Source: Tetrapyrgos nigripes
Lineage: Eukaryota > Basidiomycota > Agaricomycetes > Agaricales > Campanellaceae
Length of the DNA: 64,000 bases
Assembly (NCBI GenBank): GCA_013368315.1
Contig: JAACJM010000080.1
Coordinates: 62,001-126,000, forward strand
Direction: 5' to 3'
The first letter of the stretch is position 1. Each line of letters starts with the position of its first letter. Below, piece after piece: positions 45,232 to 55,490 of the stretch. The notes under the pieces are model-generated. The model worked only from the letters and a program-made list of their open reading frames with translations, did no database searches and was not told where the DNA came from. The position numbers and the translations under genes are program-made.

Positions 45232-45467
45232 TGTTGGAATTTAATGATAACGATCATATTACTAAGCTACTACGCATACGGCAATCAATCAGGTACTGCG
45301 GACATACGGTCAAATGATCATACGGATATACTTAGACTATTTATATTGTTATACTACTTCGATTAATGATATATACTTGAGAGTCAAGCGAGATACGTTC
45401 GCACGCTCTTACCCCCCACTTTGTGACTCTCACTAAGACTATTCGCTAAGATAACCTAAGTCTAATA
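45232..45467 (+). repeat. 5' LTR of copia-2
   Basis: 236 bp, identical to 50035-50270. Drives transcription of the element by family analogy. Confidence 0.97.
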
Positions 45468-45480
45468 GGTTATGGGCCCC
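45468..45480 (+). other. Primer-binding site of copia-2
   Basis: GGTTATGGGCCCC directly after the LTR, complementary to the initiator tRNA-Met anticodon arm. Confidence 0.8.
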
Positions 45481-45560
45481 GCCTAGCTTGCTATAACTCC
45501 GATAAACACTTGTTCTACTCTGCTTTACTCTCTACTTGTACTCTGTTCCTGGACTAGTAT

Positions 45561-48500
45561 ATGACTAGTCGACAAACTCGATCTCAAGGATCAGCCCCAG
45601 ATATCCCACTTCCTACTACCAGTCGCCACTCTAGTGCACACCCCTCTGGTACCCAAACTCCTACTCCACCCGTATCATCCACTTCACAAGCACAACCACT
45701 TGATCCTCTCTTCCAAAACCCTCTTCCATTCCCACTTGATCCCATTATGTCTGATGCTGGAGAAAATACTAGGACTGATGTCCGGGATACTGTCCCTACT
45801 CCACCATCATCTCCTCCATCTACCTCTACTTCGTCGGTTGCATTATCTATGCCCGAAAACACAAACCCCAACTACGTGATGCCGCTCAGCGACATCAACA
45901 AAGCTTTTGATTCCCTGACAGTTCTTACTGGCAGTGAGAATTGGAAGATGTGGTACTTCCGCGTTAATAACGCTTTACGGGTGATTCGTCACCAACACTT
46001 TAAAAGTTCCGGGTTACATCCTGGTAATACTGTCAAACTAGCCTGTTTTAACGCTATTACAGGCAAGATTGATGATAAAATCATGATCCACTACATCGAA
46101 GAGTCGGATGCGATAGAGCTTATCAAGAAGCTCAAGCAACGTTTCGACCCTTCATCCACAGTTCAAGAGTCTAACGAGCTGTGGAAACTCTTCAACTTAC
46201 GAAAACCAGTCTGGGAGTTTGATAAGCTCCTCGACGAAGCTCAGGATCTCTGGGCTTCTATCAAGAAGAGAGACATAGATGTCTCAGATCAAGTCTTTTA
46301 CTCAGCTCTAGTGGGGATTATTCCTCCACACTATCACTTTGTTCGCAGTTCTTACGAAGCAACTGTGGATGCAGCTACAGCTACATGGGATGCCACTACT
46401 GCAGCTGAAGGGGAGAAACCCGTATACAGAGCCGTTGACCTCATTGCGCGGCTAAAGAAGGAATTCACAAACTATCGTTTGAGCAATGCTCGAACATATC
46501 CTTCGAAGAAGTCCGACAAGAAGTCCGGTAGCACTAGTCAAGGCGGTGCTCAACGATCAGACAAGTCAAAAGGGGAACGCGCTAACGCCGCAGCGCCGTA
46601 CCAGAAGCCTTCTGATGTCAAAAAGGATCGGAAGTGCTTCAACTGCAACAAGATGGGTCATACGACCCAGACGTGCCCAGAACCTTGGACTGAAAAGTCC
46701 AAAGAAGCTATGAAGAAGAAAGGGATTACTAAACAATCCAACAAAGGCAAGACCAAGGAGAATGCATCAGTTGCCATCTCCATGCCTGCGTCTTCTTCTT
46801 CTCAAATTGCGACTACGTCAACTTCGCAATCGGACTGGGTACAGTCAATTTCTTCGAGCGACGTTGAGATGGAAGACTCAGAGACTCCAGTGAGTCATCA
46901 TATTTCCCTACCTGCTTTTACCGCGATCTCTGACCAAGATCATACGCATATCATTGATTCTGGTGCTACTATACACTGTACACCGTATCTTAACTTACTT
47001 TTTAACGTTCATACTACGCCTGCCATAACTTTAACTGTTGCCAATTCAGAGCATCTAGATCTTCAATTAGCAGGCGATATGCGGGTAGAAATTAGGAAGG
47101 ACAATGGTGAGTCTTCATCGATCACTCTTAAAAATGTATACTATAACTCAAAACTTCCGTTTACTTTAATCAGTATTTCACAAAAAGCGGACTATACTTT
47201 TACTTTTCATGATCATTTATGTATAATACGGAATGACAAGGACAATTTCATTGGCGTTATACACGAGAGCGCCAAACTTTACTCCATCATAACTAAAAAA
47301 TTGAGTGATAACGTTGCTACTTTAAGTTTATACGAACTTCACAAACAAATTGGTCATATGAGTTATACAAATCTAAAAACATTACTAAAAACAGATAAAT
47401 CTATTATTACAATCATTATTGATGACTGGACAGAAACTCAATGCGAAGACTGCATCATCAATAATATACATAGACTTTCTGTTCCGAAACAACGTACTTC
47501 AGAATTAGCAGAAAACTTCGGAGACCATTTTCATATTGATATATTTGGTCCATTACGAACTGCCTCTATTGAAGGCTACAAATACTGGTTAACCATCGTC
47601 GACGACTGTACGCGTTGGTTAATATTATCTCCACTTAAAACAAAAGACGAAGCCTATACCCAATGGGTTACATTTACTACTGAACTATTTACGCAATATG
47701 GTATCAAAGTTAAAATTCTACAATCAGACAACGATGCCGTATTTACTTCGGGTGCATTCAAAAACTACCTGAAAGCACAAGGTACAATTGCACGTTATAC
47801 AGTTCATGACACGCCTCAGCAAAACGGAGTTGCTGAGAACATACATCAACATATCATGAATGGTATTCGTGTTAATCTGCATACCGGAAAACTACCTAAT
47901 CGTTTATGGTGGCATGCAGGACTTTATACTATGTACATACTTAATAGATCTCCGAAAACTGCATTAAAAATGCAAACTCCCTATTTTAAACGTTACGGTG
48001 TTAACGCAAACTTAGACAATCTACATAGCTTTGGTACACCTTGCATTGTATATGACGAAGCAAGAACTAGTAAACTAACTCCTAAAGGAAAACGTGGAGT
48101 TTGGTTAGGCTTTGACGATCATTCAAAAGGCCATTATGTCTACTTTGGTACTAAAGTGAATGTAGAACGCAACTTGCAATTCTTAACGTCCAAATCGCAA
48201 GTTGAAGGGGAGTTACAAAACAAAAATCAAGAACCATTAGAAACTACAGAAGAAAATACAACTGAAACTCCAACTTCTCAGGAACACGAACCTGAACCAA
48301 TGGATGTCGACGAAGACGAAACTAAACAACCTGATGGCCCAAGACGATCAAAAAGGATCCAAGAAGCCAGAGGTTTACTTTACGATGAAGTTGAACAAAA
48401 CATTGCTTTCTTCTTAACAGAATTCAATGTTTACTATGCTGATAACGTTGGCGATCCAATTTCATTTAAGGATGTACTCAATCATCCACAACGTGATGCA

Positions 48501-50027
48501 TGGTTTGATTCCATGAAAGCTGAGATAGAATCTCTAGAAAATCTAGGAACCTGGGAATACGTCAAACCTCCTGCTGATGCAAATATCATTGGTTCCAGAT
48601 TTGTCTACAAAACTAAGTACGAACTTGGCAAACAGACCAAATTGAAATCTAGACTAGTAGCACAAGGCTTTAGTCAACAAGAAGGCATTGATTACTACGC
48701 AAATGATATCTTTGCCCCTGTAGCACGCATGAGCAGTACACGTTTTATACTTGCTCTTGCAGCTTCATTAGACTATGAAACTACTCAGATTGATATTAAA
48801 TCTGCCTATCTTTACGGAAACGTTACTGACGAGGAAACATTATACCTTCGTCCACCTCCGGGTAATTTACTACCTAACTTACCTGAAGGCTACGTACTTA
48901 AACTCAGAAAGACTCTATATGGGTTGAAACAAGCTGGTCGTCGATGGTATGAAAAATTATGCAATATTCTCATAAAGTTACTAGGACTTAAGAAGTCTAC
49001 TTACGATAATGCGGTATTCTACCGATATCATGAGAATAAACTCATTTTAATACTATCTTGTCACGTCGATGACATTACTTTATGTACTATCAACAAAGCT
49101 ACTGCACAAGCTTTTGTTACTGCACTTAGTGGACACGTCCAAGTCACTGACGGTGGAGAAATCCACTGGATTCTCGGTATGGAAATTCAACGAGATAGGA
49201 ATAATCATACTATTAAACTCCGTCAGAAACATTACATTGAGAATATTCTCAAACGATACAATTTTGACCAATTACATACACGCCGTACACCTATGCTACC
49301 CGGGCAAAATCTTAGCCCTAGACCTGGGAGTGAACCGCAACGGGACGCCGCTGCCATTAAACACTATATGTCACTAGTCGGTGGTTTACGATATGTCGCT
49401 GACTGTACTAGGCCAGACATTGCATATTGTACTGGTCAACTAGCAAGATACCTTAATGATCCAGGTGAAGAGCATTACGCTGCAGCTAAACAATGCTATC
49501 TTTATCTAAAAGGAACTTGCGATTACTGGCTCAACCTAGGGAGCCCTACTATCACTTCTACTTATGGATTTGCCGACTCTGATGGTATGTCCACGTATGG
49601 CAATAAACCAATCATGGGCTATGCATTCAAATTTGCTGAATCGCTTATTTCTTGGTCAAGTAAGCGAGGCACACTGGTAACTTTATCAGTTACTGAGGCT
49701 GAACTATGCGCACTCGCACATGCCTCACAAGAAGCTATTTATTTGAAAGGTTTTATAGAAGAAATTCTAAATGCCGAACAGGAGCCAGTACTTATCAACT
49801 CAGATAGTGCATCTACTTTGGCAATTATACGTGCTCCTGAAGAACAACATACTCAGAGAACTAAGCATTTCAATATCCGTAAAAACTTCCTTACTGATCG
49901 GATACATCAACGATACATACGAGTTAAACATGTGTCAACTAATGATCAACTTGCGGATATACTTACGAAAGCTCTCTCCGCTGATAAGATCAAGCGTTTC
50001 TCCCGATTACTAGGGATATCCGCTTGA
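45561..50027 (+). CDS. copia-2 Gag-Pol polyprotein (1488 aa)
   Basis: A single uninterrupted frame. A Pro/Ser/Thr-rich leader (1-110) precedes the capsid-like gag domain. The zinc knuckle is CFNCNKMGHTTQTC (C359, C362, H367, C372). The aspartic protease has DSG at 466-468. A GAG-pre-integrase block (LYELHKQIGHMSYTNL, near 594) leads to an integrase core with the D660, D723, E759 triad at D-35-E spacing. RT starts about residue 990, with RLVAQGFSQQEGIDYY, QIDIKSAYLYG, LYGLKQAGRRWYEKL and the catalytic HVDD (1168-1171, a variant of YVDD). RNase H follows near 1335-1440 (GFADSDG, SVTEAELCAL, INSDSAS). The polyprotein makes the particle, cuts itself, reverse-transcribes and integrates the element. 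There is no gag-pol frameshift, so Gag/Pol ratio must be set another way. All motifs are intact. Confidence 0.97.
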   Translation: MTSRQTRSQGSAPDIPLPTTSRHSSAHPSGTQTPTPPVSSTSQAQPLDPLFQNPLPFPLDPIMSDAGENTRTDVRDTVPTPPSSPPSTSTSSVALSMPENTNPNYVMPLSDINKAFDSLTVLTGSENWKMWYFRVNNALRVIRHQHFKSSGLHPGNTVKLACFNAITGKIDDKIMIHYIEESDAIELIKKLKQRFDPSSTVQESNELWKLFNLRKPVWEFDKLLDEAQDLWASIKKRDIDVSDQVFYSALVGIIPPHYHFVRSSYEATVDAATATWDATTAAEGEKPVYRAVDLIARLKKEFTNYRLSNARTYPSKKSDKKSGSTSQGGAQRSDKSKGERANAAAPYQKPSDVKKDRKCFNCNKMGHTTQTCPEPWTEKSKEAMKKKGITKQSNKGKTKENASVAISMPASSSSQIATTSTSQSDWVQSISSSDVEMEDSETPVSHHISLPAFTAISDQDHTHIIDSGATIHCTPYLNLLFNVHTTPAITLTVANSEHLDLQLAGDMRVEIRKDNGESSSITLKNVYYNSKLPFTLISISQKADYTFTFHDHLCIIRNDKDNFIGVIHESAKLYSIITKKLSDNVATLSLYELHKQIGHMSYTNLKTLLKTDKSIITIIIDDWTETQCEDCIINNIHRLSVPKQRTSELAENFGDHFHIDIFGPLRTASIEGYKYWLTIVDDCTRWLILSPLKTKDEAYTQWVTFTTELFTQYGIKVKILQSDNDAVFTSGAFKNYLKAQGTIARYTVHDTPQQNGVAENIHQHIMNGIRVNLHTGKLPNRLWWHAGLYTMYILNRSPKTALKMQTPYFKRYGVNANLDNLHSFGTPCIVYDEARTSKLTPKGKRGVWLGFDDHSKGHYVYFGTKVNVERNLQFLTSKSQVEGELQNKNQEPLETTEENTTETPTSQEHEPEPMDVDEDETKQPDGPRRSKRIQEARGLLYDEVEQNIAFFLTEFNVYYADNVGDPISFKDVLNHPQRDAWFDSMKAEIESLENLGTWEYVKPPADANIIGSRFVYKTKYELGKQTKLKSRLVAQGFSQQEGIDYYANDIFAPVARMSSTRFILALAASLDYETTQIDIKSAYLYGNVTDEETLYLRPPPGNLLPNLPEGYVLKLRKTLYGLKQAGRRWYEKLCNILIKLLGLKKSTYDNAVFYRYHENKLILILSCHVDDITLCTINKATAQAFVTALSGHVQVTDGGEIHWILGMEIQRDRNNHTIKLRQKHYIENILKRYNFDQLHTRRTPMLPGQNLSPRPGSEPQRDAAAIKHYMSLVGGLRYVADCTRPDIAYCTGQLARYLNDPGEEHYAAAKQCYLYLKGTCDYWLNLGSPTITSTYGFADSDGMSTYGNKPIMGYAFKFAESLISWSSKRGTLVTLSVTEAELCALAHASQEAIYLKGFIEEILNAEQEPVLINSDSASTLAIIRAPEEQHTQRTKHFNIRKNFLTDRIHQRYIRVKHVSTNDQLADILTKALSADKIKRFSRLLGISA

Positions 50028-50034
50028 AGGGGAG

Positions 50035-50270
50035 TGTTGGAATTTAATGATAACGATCATATTACTAAGCTACTACGCATACGGCAATCAATCAGGTACT
50101 GCGGACATACGGTCAAATGATCATACGGATATACTTAGACTATTTATATTGTTATACTACTTCGATTAATGATATATACTTGAGAGTCAAGCGAGATACG
50201 TTCGCACGCTCTTACCCCCCACTTTGTGACTCTCACTAAGACTATTCGCTAAGATAACCTAAGTCTAATA
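50035..50270 (+). repeat. 3' LTR of copia-2
   Basis: 236 bp, identical to the 5' LTR. Preceded by the purine tract and followed by the TTCTA duplication. Confidence 0.97.
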
Positions 50271-50356
50271 TTCTATTTCTACCACCCGGTTTTATTGCTA
50301 CCTTGATCCTTCTACCTTATAGTCGGTTTTTATTCCCTTCTATGTTTAGAAATTCT

Positions 50357-50577
50357 TCAGCCTATCTTCTGCTCCAGCGAGTTATTCAACGGTGGCACCC
50401 AAATCTGATTTGGGGCCACTATATCAAGGTCTAGTACGGCCATACTTGCAGCTTCTACATACTCCCCATTCTGATTCAGCACAGCTCCCAACACTTCATC
50501 ATACCCTTTACTGTGTACTAGTATATAGAAATGTTTAGGAGAAATCTCATGGACTTGTCGCCCAATCCAGGATCTGT
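50357..50577 (-). pseudogene. C-terminal fragment of an unknown gene
   Basis: The minus frame after a CACACAG acceptor (about 50578) reads SWIGRQVHEISPKHFYILVH, then YDEVLGAVLNQNGEY, MAVLDLDIVAPNQIWVPPL and NNSLEQKIG, and stops with TGA at 50357-50359. It has no ATG. The coherent sequence suggests a true last exon whose upstream part was displaced by the repeat at 50625. Function unknown. Confidence 0.45.
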
Positions 50578-50624
50578 GTGTTAATTAATTTCATCTTGGT
50601 CCAAGGTTTATCATTTCATCCTTA

Positions 50625-50716
50625 TGATTACCGGTGAGGAGCAGGGTCTAAGGACAATGTCTGCTTCCCGTCAAGCAGCAGAAGGACTCGCTTCCCATGA
50701 GCTCGCCTCCAGTGTT
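50625..50716 (-). repeat. GGAGGCGAGCTCATGGGAAG repeat, copy 2 (inverted)
   Basis: Reverse complement of 44431-44525 with a few changes. The two copies bracket copia-2 in opposite orientation. Confidence 0.65.
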
Positions 50717-53160
50717 AAGGTACGATGATCACACTCCGGTGAAGTCTCGTCAAGCCTCGGTACTACTTAGGTACCTGCAGAGGCAGAGGAACCTGGAAGA
50801 CACAAACTCGTACCAGTATAGAAACGCTAAGGCGAATAGGGGAAGGTATAGACAAGCAAACGCAAAGAAGTGGTTGACGTCGCGGCTGACATAACCTTTT
50901 TTTTCAAATTTCGTCCACGTTTTCGACAATACGTTCTACAGCGGCGTGTATCGCTACCGCTTCCCAACCGCTTCTCGTCTTTTTTGCAATGTTCTGCTGT
51001 CGTCGTCGTGGAAGGAAGCGGAGAGAAGGAAGATACGAAAAAGGTTAGATGGGATTGTCAAAGCGAAGGGGAGGTGTGTATCTTTTCTGTCTTTCCTTGC
51101 TTCGTTTATCCTAAGAATTTGGTAGCAAAATGGTCAACGTCAACATCCGCAGAGACGTCTCCATTGTTAGGCCTAGCCAACATACACATAGTAATTCTCA
51201 CTACTACGGCTCTTTCATCCCACACCAACCAACCAACCCCTCTCGCTCCTACCACATCCGATATCCAAGTCCAAACCAAGACCCTGAAGAATGTCATGCC
51301 TTCCGGGTCGTCTAGGGAACTTTCCGTCGCGAGTGTATTCAAACAAAATGGGGCAGACTCCAGTTCCAGCTCCGTTCGCCGACAATCAACACAACGTCGA
51401 AAATGCCTTGCTGATACAACCACGAGTCGTACGCTAAGCGCCCACAAAATGCGTGGGAATCTTATCGTGAGGTGTACGACTTTTATTCGATTTTTTATTC
51501 TCTTTGAACATTTGGGCTTCAGAGAGGCTTCTGGGAGTGATACTTTACCTCAAACAGTGTATCAAGAACTGCATCAACTTTGAATAGTGGACCGAGCACA
51601 GGAGTGTGCATGGTACAACGATGGTCGAGCGCTGTAAGACCGAAAGTCTGTAAGATCAAAAAGTCTAAGACCGAAAAAGTCTGCAAGATCAAAAAGTCTG
51701 TAAGACTGAAACAACCGTAATTAGACCGTAATTTGACACAATTGAAATTCCGATGACAGTGCGTCATCATTGCAGTCTAACTGCGATCTATTATCCAGCA
51801 AACCAAATACCCTTGCTGGATATTCAGACCCAAAACAGGAATCAGGACAAAATCCAGCAAAGGAGACCAAGCAATTGTCCAGCAGAGCTGATATCCTCAC
51901 TGGATACCATGCTGTATCTGCCATTGAATTGCACTATGCCATATAGCTGGCTGAAACTCGTCATTTTTTTTGGTTGTGTCAGGAGAAAGTGATAGTGGCT
52001 CATTCCGGGCATTATCTGGCTTTGAGAAAAAAGATTCCGGAGCATTGACCAAAATGGATGAAGAATCTGCAGCTACTTACAGGTACTGGATATCCATACC
52101 CGGCTACCTGCAGGTACCGGGACAAATCCAGCAAAATTTACAGAATGTAGCGATTGTCCATCCTCAATGGATTTCTCCAATACGTGCTGGATCTTGTGCT
52201 GGATCTGCTGATTGCAGGAATGGGTGTCTGAGAAGTCTCCTTTTTTTTTGTTTTATGAGAAAGTGTTCCTTTCCAGGCGGCTTCAGGAAAAAGGCTGTCC
52301 GAGTTGAGTGTTCAATAAAAATGTATCATTGTATACAATGTAATTACTTGTACAAGCTTGAACAGTACTGATACTAATTGATGTCCTCGCAGCTTACATT
52401 GAATAAACCCTCTACTTATCTATGTTTTATGTTCGAGCACATGTTTGAGGTTTGGAAAATGTGAAATTGGAAGTATGCAATAAATAAGGTGAAGTAATAA
52501 CAGGTAAGGCAAAGCGGAAAGTTGGGATTGATCCGAAACCAACCCTCCTCGGAAAAATCTCCTGCATCCAAAGAAATTGATTGATCCTAGATTCTATGGG
52601 ATTTTCAAGTTCATAGAAAATCCTGCCTTGAGGACGTTGAATCCCAAGGGACGGTGTCCAAGGCCTATGCTCATCACTGTGTGCAATGAGCATGCTCATT
52701 GTGTTCAATGTGGAGTACACCGGTGGTAATGGCCTGAGAGAGATGCAGCATAATATTCAGTACACTATACAGGGAAGTCTATGCTTTGGAGGCCCTGGTA
52801 ACTACCATAGATTCTGCAGACAGGCACACTGCTAACTACCGTAAATGCTGCAGAATTTCTACACCATGTAGTGGGAGTCTATCAAGGGGTTGCGCAGTCA
52901 AGAGACTGCCAGCAGTGCCCTATGCTGAAGGGCTAATGGTGGTGCTGCAGTCAACTGCGCAGCTCCTGGACTGGATTTCAGTTCTCAAGTGGTTTCTATC
53001 ATTGACGTAGCATCCTGGTCACGGCTAGGTGTTGTCTAGGTGTTGTTTGTCTTGCAATATCGATTTGTTTTTTCTTACTACTGTGTGGACAAAGTATAAT
53101 ATAACTTTGAGGAGAATTGACGTTTTAACGCAACTTTACTTCAACACAGTGCATCTTGAA
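50717..53160. other. No confident gene
   Basis: Plus ORFs at 50870-51583 and 51130-51315 are low-complexity (S, T, P, R) and unsupported. Direct repeats of a GCTGGATAT...AATCCAGCAAA block occur at about 51804-51860 and 52085-52140. The rest is unremarkable. Confidence 0.3.
51637..51717. repeat. AAGTCTGTAAGATCAAA tandem repeats
   Basis: Four to five imperfect units of about 17-19 bp alternating AAGACCGAAA and AAGATCAAA. Confidence 0.75.
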
Positions 53161-53164
53161 TGAC

Positions 53165-53710
53165 GCGTACACGCATCTGCGTCAAGCCTCTGATTCGGTA
53201 GCGGCATATCTGGTGCCCAGAAAGGTAAGGTATCTGTACTTCTATCGAATTTCAGAAAGATGACACATCCAGACTCATATCCAGTCCGGATTTCCGCTCT
53301 TTTGGTACGTATTTCCCTAGAAAGGATAGATTTCTTATTCTTTGCTCAGATACATGACCGAATATACTGTACCTTTGATATAAAATATATCTGTGTACCT
53401 ATCTTTTCTTCGGACAGATATCCGGATTTGGGACCTCTCCGATCCAATATCTAGTTTTTAGATAGACAATATATTCGGAGCCGTATCTATACTACAGTGG
53501 TACAGATATATCAGGTCTCCGTGTGCCTATCCCTTCATCGATCTGCTCGACAGATATAAAGGTGTTTTTGGCGTGAGATGTGATACTGCCTCGCACGCCG
53601 AAAATACAAAAATATCCGCTCGGCAGAAAGGCGTACAGAAACACCTTTTTTACAGATATATCTTATATCAGTAGTAGTGATGTGATCTATCCGTCGAGCG
53701 GCGTGTCGGA
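53165..53710 (+). repeat. AGATATATC-rich repeat, copy 1
   Basis: AT-rich sequence with TGCGTCAAGCC near its start, repeated AGATAT blocks, and CTATCCGTCGAGC near its end. The reverse complement of 62990-63465 shows the same markers in the same order, so they are probably copies of one element. Confidence 0.4.
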
Positions 53711-55490
53711 TAAATAGATGTGCGTTAGACGCTCATCTTCCCTTCCTTTCATTCGTAATGAGCGCGTGGTATCGCAGAGCTAGGTCTTCTCAAAACTTCT
53801 ATTCTCCATGTAATTCGTTTGATCTGATCAGTCACTTGTAAAAAGTAGTACTCTCAGACAGCTTCTCTCTATGGCCGCGAAACGTACTACGATCCTCGAA
53901 GGAGTTACTCTCCTTCGCCTTCACAGATGCAGATGCAGATAGTTGAGCAGGATGAGAACGAACCAGATTTGAGTATCTTATCAGTAATGCACATGATCTT
54001 GGATTTACTATATAAGGCAGGAAGGAGGAGGAGGGGGGTCCAGCGAGGTCACTAAATTTTTTTCTGATGCATACTTGGAAGCAAAATTCATGTGAGAGAA
54101 GGAGCTTCTTGCTTTTGGAATACCGGGACCAACGAACAACGAGAGGAAAAGCAGCTTGAAATGGCTCGAACAGTCAAGGGGGTGGCGGTTAAAAATTTTT
54201 TTACATCCAGTCAGACCTGAAAGATTGCAGACTCAGTGCCAATCGGAAACACGGTCGTCTGCGGCGTCTTATCGTTAGGGTCTGGCCAGTGAGAGAGACT
54301 AGCGGCGTCTGCAACTCACTCTATGGCAGCCAAATCCTTCTGACTACGCGTGAAGTAACGTCGGATCATGGAACGGAATATATAGAATCAATGGTTGGTT
54401 CAAACAGTTGTGACGTCTCTGGCACTGCGTCTACAGTTGATGAAATTGGGAATATACATTTGTACGTTGTACCTTCTGCTTTAGCTTTCCGTCCCGTTAA
54501 CTCGCTTCATACTTGTCTCCATCGTTTTAGTCTTAGTATTCAACTCTCCTCATCATCTTTGTCCCAGTTCCTCCACTTCAAAAATCAGTATTCGACACGG
54601 AACGCACTAGTTCTTGAAGCAGCTAGTCACCTGCTGAAGCTATCTTGCCCAATGTGGTGGAAATTGGGCTCACACAAAAGGCAACTAGGACAGAGGAGGG
54701 CAAGTTGGTTTGATACGAAGCTGTTATCCCTATTATGTCGACGTGAGGTGTGTATGCACGCGACTCGTCCGCTCAAGGCCTCACGGATCTCTCTTCTTTC
54801 AGGAGTACTAGCGTCATGGTCCGTATCTGGCCTAAGTTTTTCGTTCCTCGAGATTTTTCCGTAAAGGTGTACGGGGTAGAATGATTGAGAGTGGGACTGG
54901 AATCACGAAGGGAGAGGACTCGTCTTCTCGTCTTTATTCACATTTTAGCCCCCAATTTTGTTCTAGTCCCTCCACATTACAATCCAACATTTGGTACAGA
55001 CGCGCTCCAAATCGTCCTCTTCAAGTTCACTCTTGAGTCCAGCGTATCTCACTATTCAATCTGTTCCCAGTGGCAGCTACTTTCATGGCCGTGCCAAGTT
55101 GCCACGCAGTGCTGTGGAAATTGGGTTCCGAAAGAAGTAAATGGGAAAGATGAGAGTTGAAAACTACGGAGTTTATAAGACATCTATCAAGATAAAACAA
55201 GTATCAAGAAAATCAAAAGGCAAGGAAGTAACATATGGTCCGTAGTATTGACAATAAAAGAAACAAAGTTCGAAACGGAAAAGAAAGAAGTCCGAAATAA
55301 CTGAAACCTACGCGTAAGTATTCGATCATGAATAGGAGAAACTAATGTAGTTACCAAAAAACGGTACTACAGAGTGACGACGAGATCTGCATAGTACATT
55401 ATTCAGTCATATACTCGTAGGAAGTACTAGTACTACTCAAGTATCTTCTACCAAAAGTCTGCGATGACAGGCTCCAGTTCCTATGAAACA
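53711..55490. other. No confident gene
   Basis: A 191-codon plus ORF at 54289-54864 has no domain-like pattern. Parts of 54541-54690 resemble 54961-55150, suggesting an old duplication. Nothing further could be supported. Confidence 0.3.

Larger units (their letters stand above)
45232..50270 (+). mobile_element. Young, apparently intact Ty1/copia retrotransposon (copia-2)
   Basis: 5' LTR 45232-45467, primer site 45468-45480, one Gag-Pol ORF 45561-50027, purine tract GAAGGGGAG at 50026-50034, 3' LTR 50035-50270. The LTRs (236 bp, TGTTGGAATTT...CTAATA) are identical in every base. The 5-bp duplication TTCTA flanks the element at 45227-45231 and 50271-50275. Identity of the LTRs and the open frame indicate very recent insertion and possible activity. 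It is distinct from copia-1 in LTR sequence but uses the same 13-nt primer site. Confidence 0.98.

Noticed and set aside
54289..54864. 191-codon plus ORF
   Set aside because: No domain-like pattern, no splice context, composition close to random; neighbouring DNA is repetitive.
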